From: Tepidiphilus sp. J10
GTDB lineage: Bacteria > Pseudomonadota > Gammaproteobacteria > Burkholderiales > Thiobacillaceae
Direction: 5' to 3'
Length of the DNA stretch: 64,000 nt
NCBI GenBank assembly: GCA_945897865.1
Contig: CAMDHJ010000001.1
Span: forward strand, 1 to 64,000
Of this stretch, positions 59,825 to 64,000 are shown piece after piece. A model generated the notes under the pieces. That model did not search any database, was not told where the DNA came from, and saw only the letters and a list, made by a program, of their open reading frames with translations. The position numbers were made by a program, and so were the translations under genes. How positions within the stretch are numbered: position 1 is the stretch's first letter; each line of letters starts with the position of its first letter.

Positions 59825-60841
59825 ATGACTCACCTTCGCTCGCTGCAGAAACTCACCATGCTGGCATCCGCCATGCTCATCAGCATGTCACCTCTGGCCG
59901 CCGACATTACCGGCGCCGGCGCGACTTTCCCCTATGCGGTCTACACCAAATGGGCCGAAGCCTATAAAGCCGCCACCGGCAATCAGGTGAACTACCAGGG
60001 TATCGGCTCCTCCGGCGGCATCAAGCAGATCATGGCCAAGACCGTCGATTTTGGCGGCAGCGACGCCCCGCTGAAGGAAGCGCAACTCGACGCTGCCGGT
60101 CTGGTGCAAGTCCCGACCGTGATGGGCGGCATCACCATCGTCCACGGGGTTCCCGACATCGAAACCGGCAAGCTGCAACTGGATGGCGCCACTGCCGCCG
60201 ACATCTTCGGCGGCGTGATCAGGAAGTGGAACGATCCTGCGATTGCCAAGCTGAATCCTGACCTCAAGTTGCCCAATATGCCGATTGTCGTTGCGCATCG
60301 TTCCGACGGTTCCGGTACGACCTATGCGTTTACCAATTACTTGGCCAAACAATCTGCCGGCTTCCGACGCAAAGTCGGCACCGGCACCACGGTGAACTGG
60401 CCGACCAACGGAGTCGGTGGCAAAGGCAATCCTGGCGTCGCCTCCAATGTGCAAAAGATCAAGGGCACCATCGGCTATGTCGACATCGCCGACGCCATGA
60501 AGAACAAGATGACTTTCGTGGCGCTGAAGAACAAAGCCGGCAACTACATCGTCCCGAACCAGCAATCCATCGCGGATGCCGCTTTCGGTGTCAACTTCAG
60601 GATCAAGGGCATGGCCCCCGACCTGCTCGACCAAAGCCACCAGAACGCCTGACCAATCACCACCGCAACCTACGCCCTGGCGTATCAAAAGGGTTCGGAT
60701 GCAAGCCGGCAAAAGGGCGTGGTCGACTTCTTCACCTGGTCTTTGAACAACGGTCAGAAACTGGCGGAAGAAATTGGCTTCCTGGCGTTGCCGGACAACG
60801 TGGTGAAGATGGTCGAGAACGAGATGAAGCGGATCAATTAA
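59825..60841 (+). pseudogene. pstS: Phosphate ABC transporter substrate-binding protein PstS interrupted by an in-frame TGA
   Basis: DITGAGATFPYAVYTKWAEAYKAATGNQVNYQGIGSSGGIKQI; TGA at 60650-60652 where Trp is expected (QNA[*]PITTATYALAYQKG), same frame continues to TAA at 60839-60841. Confidence 0.85.
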
Positions 60842-60870
60842 CCTGGAAAACTCAGTTGAGCGCGGATATA

Positions 60871-60936
60871 TCTCCGCTTGCGGGCCCAGTACCACAACTC
60901 GCCTCAACGCTCGCGCCGCAAGCGGACGCTCCTACA
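60871..60936. repeat. REP-like palindromic repeat (copy 2, inverted relative to copy 1)
   Basis: Reverse complement of 57717-57779 arms: ...ctcaacgctcgcgccgcaagcggacgctcctaca; homology extends into cggacaactgccgaatcc. Confidence 0.75.
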
Positions 60937-60994
60937 ACGCGGACAACTGCCGAATCCAGGATTAAGCCCGACTTGGGAGCTTATTGATCCGGCA

Positions 60995-61247
60995 TGTAGG
61001 TGCGAATTTATTCGCACGCAAGCGGTTGATGATGCGAATAAATTGGCTCAGTTCGCGTTAAGTAGTGATGAGTGTTCCCCCCTTTGAAAAAGGGGGGTTA
61101 AGGGGGGATTTATGGGACATCCGCATAAGGCACCGCCGTCAAAATCCCCCTCAATCCCCCTTTACAAAGGGGGAAGTCCTCTCGGAGGCTGCTGCGCCTT
61201 GGTCATCCCTACTTACCAAGAATTGAGCCAATAAATTCGCACCTTCA
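60995..61247. repeat. Palindromic repeat R1 (tgtaggtgcgaatttattcgcac...gcgaataaattcgcacctTca), interrupted by MITE copy C
   Basis: 5' part 60995-61044 and 3' part 61230-61247 reconstitute a unit matching R2 at 61339-61397. Confidence 0.8.
61045..61229. mobile_element. MITE-like element copy C (185 bp) flanked by 8 bp direct repeats AATAAATT
   Basis: Ends ggctcagttcgcgttaagtagtgatg and catccctacttaccaagaattgagcc; AATAAATT at 61037-61044 and 61230-61237. Confidence 0.88.
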
Positions 61248-61338
61248 GTCCAGGCAACCGCGTTTTCAAGGATCAATAACCCTGGAATCCTCAGTTGGGA
61301 TTGAATATTGTGAAATTTCAAGCAGTTGCGTTACTGAT

Positions 61339-61397
61339 GTAGGTGCGAATTCATTCGCACACAAGCGGTTGATTTTGCGAATAAATTCGCACCTACA
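61339..61397. repeat. Palindromic repeat R2 (intact)
   Basis: tgtaggtgcgaattcattcgcacacaagcggttgattttgcgaataaattcgcacctaca; self-complementary arms. Confidence 0.8.
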
Positions 61398-61436
61398 GTC
61401 CGGTCAACTGCGTTTTTTAGGATAACCAATCGAAGC

Positions 61437-62111
61437 TCAGCCACCCGGCGGCTTGATCAGCTTTTGCTCATCCAGTTTGTCGCGGTATTCCTCCAGCAGG
61501 TTTTCAATCTCCACCCGCTTGAGGCCGAACAGGGGCTCTTTCTGAGCCAGGATTTCATTGCAGCTTTTTTGCTCGAAGCGGGTCATCAAATCGCGGCCGG
61601 TTTGATACAGCTTCAAATTATTTGATTCGCAAGACGCAATCTCACGTTCCTGGCGCGACTTGACGCCTTCGAGTTGGCGCTTGTCGGCTTCGGTTTGAGC
61701 CAGGGTCTGCCGGGTCTGCGCCAAGGTCTTCGCAGCTTCGGCCAACTTCGCCTCGGTATCGGCCAAACGGGTTTGCGTTGCCGCCAAATCCTGCTTGTGC
61801 GTTTCCAGATCTTTCAACCATTGCGCAGCCTGCTGCTTTTCTTCAGCCAGACTCAAGTTCAGTTTGCGTACTTTGGCTTGCGTCGCTTTCGACTCCTTCA
61901 GCGCCTGGTCGCGTTCACTGCCCAGCTTGGCTTTTTCAGCCTCAAGAGTGGCGAGTTGGCCCTGCGTTTGCTGCAATTGCATTTGCGCGCGACGCAATGC
62001 TTCACGCTCCCGACTCGCCTTCTTGTCCGGATTGGCCTGCACCGAGCCGACCGCTACAGAACACAGCAGCAACAGGGTGATCCATCGAATTCGTTCATGC
62101 ATCGTCTTTAC
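61437..62111 (-). CDS. Exported coiled-coil protein of unknown function
   Basis: Signal peptide then long heptad region (ALRRAQMQLQQTQGQLATLEAEKAKLGSERDQALKE...). Confidence 0.65.
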   Translation of the reverse strand, partial: VKTMHERIRWITLLLLCSVAVGSVQANPDKKASREREALRRAQMQLQQTQGQLATLEAEKAKLGSERDQALKESKATQAKVRKLNLSLAEEKQQAAQWLKDLETHKQDLAATQTRLADTEAKLAEAAKTLAQTRQTLAQTEADKRQLEGVKSRQEREIASCESNNLKLYQTGRDLMTRFEQKSCNEILAQKEPLFGLKRVEIENLLEEYRDKLDEQKLIKPPGG

Positions 62112-62152
62112 CATCCTTTTTCCTGTCGACTGTTCCTGTTGTGGCAACTGGC

Positions 62153-62965
62153 TTACAGGGTCTTGGCGCCAAAATCCACCAACAACTTCTGAATCCGCTT
62201 GTTGTCGCTTTCAGTGGTCGAATCCAGTGCGGTGCCCTTGTTTTTATCCTGCACATTGGCATCGACGCCCGCTTCCAACATGACACGCACCGCATCCTCA
62301 AAATTTTCAAACGCCGCCAGGCTCAACGCCGTGCGGCCTTCCGAATTGAACAGCGTGTAATCGGGACGGGCACGCATCAACACGCGAATCACCGCGACGC
62401 GGTTCATGCTCGCGGCAGCAATCAGCGGGGTATTGCCGTCATTGCTCTTGATATCCGGATTCGCCCCGGCTTTCAGCAACAGCTCGACAATCCGCGCATG
62501 GCCGCGCAATGCGGCTTGCCCGAGCGGTGTGAAGCCAGCCGACTTCAGGTCCGGGTCGGCGCCGGCATCCAGCAGCAGGCGCACCGACTCGACATCGCCG
62601 CGTATCACTGCATGCAACAGCGCGCTACGACCCCACAGATCGGGAACGCCGTTCGGATTGATGCCAACCCGCAGCAAGATATCCAACCGCGTCCTATCAC
62701 CTGCTGTTACCGCCTCGATCAGCGCGAGCTGCTCCGGCATCGCGTATTCAGGCTGTTGATCGTTGCCAGTTGCCCGGATGAGCGCGAATTCAAGTGGATC
62801 GTATTGGTGACGCGGCGCTTCCGTCACCGTTTCCGGCAACAGCCAGGTATCGCGCTCAGGGTCGAAGGCGTGCGCAGGGGAGGCCAACGCAAGCAATAGA
62901 ATGCAGCTCTGCAATCCGATGTGCCGAACGCTGCCAAGCGTTGAGCGATGCTTAGAACTTGGCAT
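62153..62965 (-). CDS. Ankyrin repeat protein, exported
   Basis: Signal peptide; repeats LIEAVTAGDRTRLDILLRVGINPN, LLHAVIRGDVESVRLLLDAGADPD, LGQAALRGHARIVELLLKAGANPD. Confidence 0.85.
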   Translation of the reverse strand: MPSSKHRSTLGSVRHIGLQSCILLLALASPAHAFDPERDTWLLPETVTEAPRHQYDPLEFALIRATGNDQQPEYAMPEQLALIEAVTAGDRTRLDILLRVGINPNGVPDLWGRSALLHAVIRGDVESVRLLLDAGADPDLKSAGFTPLGQAALRGHARIVELLLKAGANPDIKSNDGNTPLIAAASMNRVAVIRVLMRARPDYTLFNSEGRTALSLAAFENFEDAVRVMLEAGVDANVQDKNKGTALDSTTESDNKRIQKLLVDFGAKTL

Positions 62966-64000
62966 TCAGGTCAACCTGAAACAGATCAACCCCGAACGGC
63001 AAACCGTCGATTTCGTCGGCCGACATCCACTTGGCGGAGAGCCAGGTATTGCGGTCAAGGCCATAGCTGCCGCCCAGGTAGAACCCCTTGGCATCCGTGC
63101 CACCGAGGCGGAAATCGGAATCGGTGAAGGCATCCAGCGTCGCGTCACGCTCGATATGCTTGTAACCCAGGAAAACCTGCCAATCGCCGGGCAGGTTGAT
63201 CGCCGGATGGCCCACAGTGACCTTGGCATGCCAGGCCAGATTCTTCTCTTCATAACCCGCACCCATGCGACTCGAAACTTCCGCCAAGTCATAGCCTATG
63301 TTCTGAACCACATCGGCGCTCAAAATCACATGGATCGGATCGAAATACGTCAGGTCGGCCATGGCGGTCAAATTCAGCAACCGATAGTCGGAAGCCAGGC
63401 CCCAGACTGGATCATCCTGAGTGCCATTGTTGTTGGCATCGGTATCGATCACGTACAGCGAATTGCCTTTCTGGCGGAACTGCGGCGTGGTTCTGTCGTA
63501 AAAACCGTTCACGGTGGGGGTTGAATTACGTACACCGGTGATATTCCGGTAATCGTAATAACCCAAGCCGAAACGCCAGCGACTGAATGCGCCGGTACGC
63601 CAGTCCAGGCCCACCTGGGCGGCATAGAGCCATTTATCCTTGGCCAGATTGGTGGTGGAAGATTCCACTTCCTGCAATGGGAAAGCACCGACCGTGAAGA
63701 AAGGCTTGGCGGCCATGGTCTGATTTGGCCACGGCTTGAACGTGGCTGCCACACCCTCGAAATTGACATCGTCATCCCACACCAGGTCGGTGCTGAAGAA
63801 CGGATTCGGAATGCGGCCGCCGGACGCTTCCAGCCAGTCGATCGGCTTGACCTTCAGGAAAGCGCGATCAAGCACCAACGAATACTTGTTCGACGTGGTA
63901 CCCAAGGTCTGATTGGTGGAAACCGGATCCGAAGTATTGCCGGTCACCAGCCGGAAACCGGCCGACACGCTGTCCGAGACCTTTGCCTGCAGGCCGAGGC
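62952..64000 (-). CDS. Putative porin (beta-barrel), 5' end beyond the window
   Basis: VSAGFRLVTGNTSDPVSTNQTLGT, LDRAFLKVKPIDWLEASGGRIPNPFF, ends ...GVDLFQVDLNAKF; ORF open to the window edge. Confidence 0.75.
   Translation of the reverse strand, partial: LGLQAKVSDSVSAGFRLVTGNTSDPVSTNQTLGTTSNKYSLVLDRAFLKVKPIDWLEASGGRIPNPFFSTDLVWDDDVNFEGVAATFKPWPNQTMAAKPFFTVGAFPLQEVESSTTNLAKDKWLYAAQVGLDWRTGAFSRWRFGLGYYDYRNITGVRNSTPTVNGFYDRTTPQFRQKGNSLYVIDTDANNNGTQDDPVWGLASDYRLLNLTAMADLTYFDPIHVILSADVVQNIGYDLAEVSSRMGAGYEEKNLAWHAKVTVGHPAINLPGDWQVFLGYKHIERDATLDAFTDSDFRLGGTDAKGFYLGGSYGLDRNTWLSAKWMSADEIDGLPFGVDLFQVDLNAKF

Noticed and set aside
60650-60652. Selenocysteine or stop-codon reassignment at the pstS TGA
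   Set aside because: TGA acts as a normal stop in many other genes here, the site is a Trp position, and no SECIS-like hairpin was noticed.
59888-60907. 339 aa minus-strand ORF opposite pstS
   Set aside because: Shadow of the conserved pstS frame; the intact sense frame on both sides of the TGA explains the sequence better.

Overview
The window is betaproteobacterial-like chromosomal DNA. It is almost entirely an exopolysaccharide (EPS) / PEP-CTERM / exosortase superlocus that diverges at about 38.4 kb. The left, minus-strand arm (about 38.3 to 0.4 kb) contains a compact type II secretion/type IV pilus-like system (pseudopilins, GspE, GspF, PilM/N/O-like proteins, a lipoprotein secretin). 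It then continues with epsL-epsE-epsF-epsG-xrtB-epsI, an O-antigen ligase-like protein, glycosyltransferases, methyltransferases, a MurJ-type flippase, two heparinase II/III proteins, a WecA-like transferase, a MORN protein, a YjbH protein and two PEP-CTERM proteins. The right, mostly plus-strand arm contains a small second exosortase with a partner membrane protein, a CAAX-protease-related protein, an EpsA-type LuxR regulator, a second Wza/Wzz pair, a second flippase (frameshifted at a T9 tract), a second polymerase, glycosyltransferases, asnB, a second EpsI with a third exosortase, an EpsD-like PPIase and a PstS interrupted by an in-frame TGA. The right end holds coiled-coil, ankyrin and porin genes. 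Notable non-coding structure: a 3' tRNA-Asn fragment at the left edge (possible island attachment site); a ~185 bp MITE-like element with ~26 bp terminal inverted repeats and perfect 8 bp target duplications, in two full copies and one degenerate composite, one of them nested inside another palindromic repeat; and three consecutive hairpins ending in a strong terminator just before the second exosortase. All family assignments come from reading motifs by eye. No database search was run.
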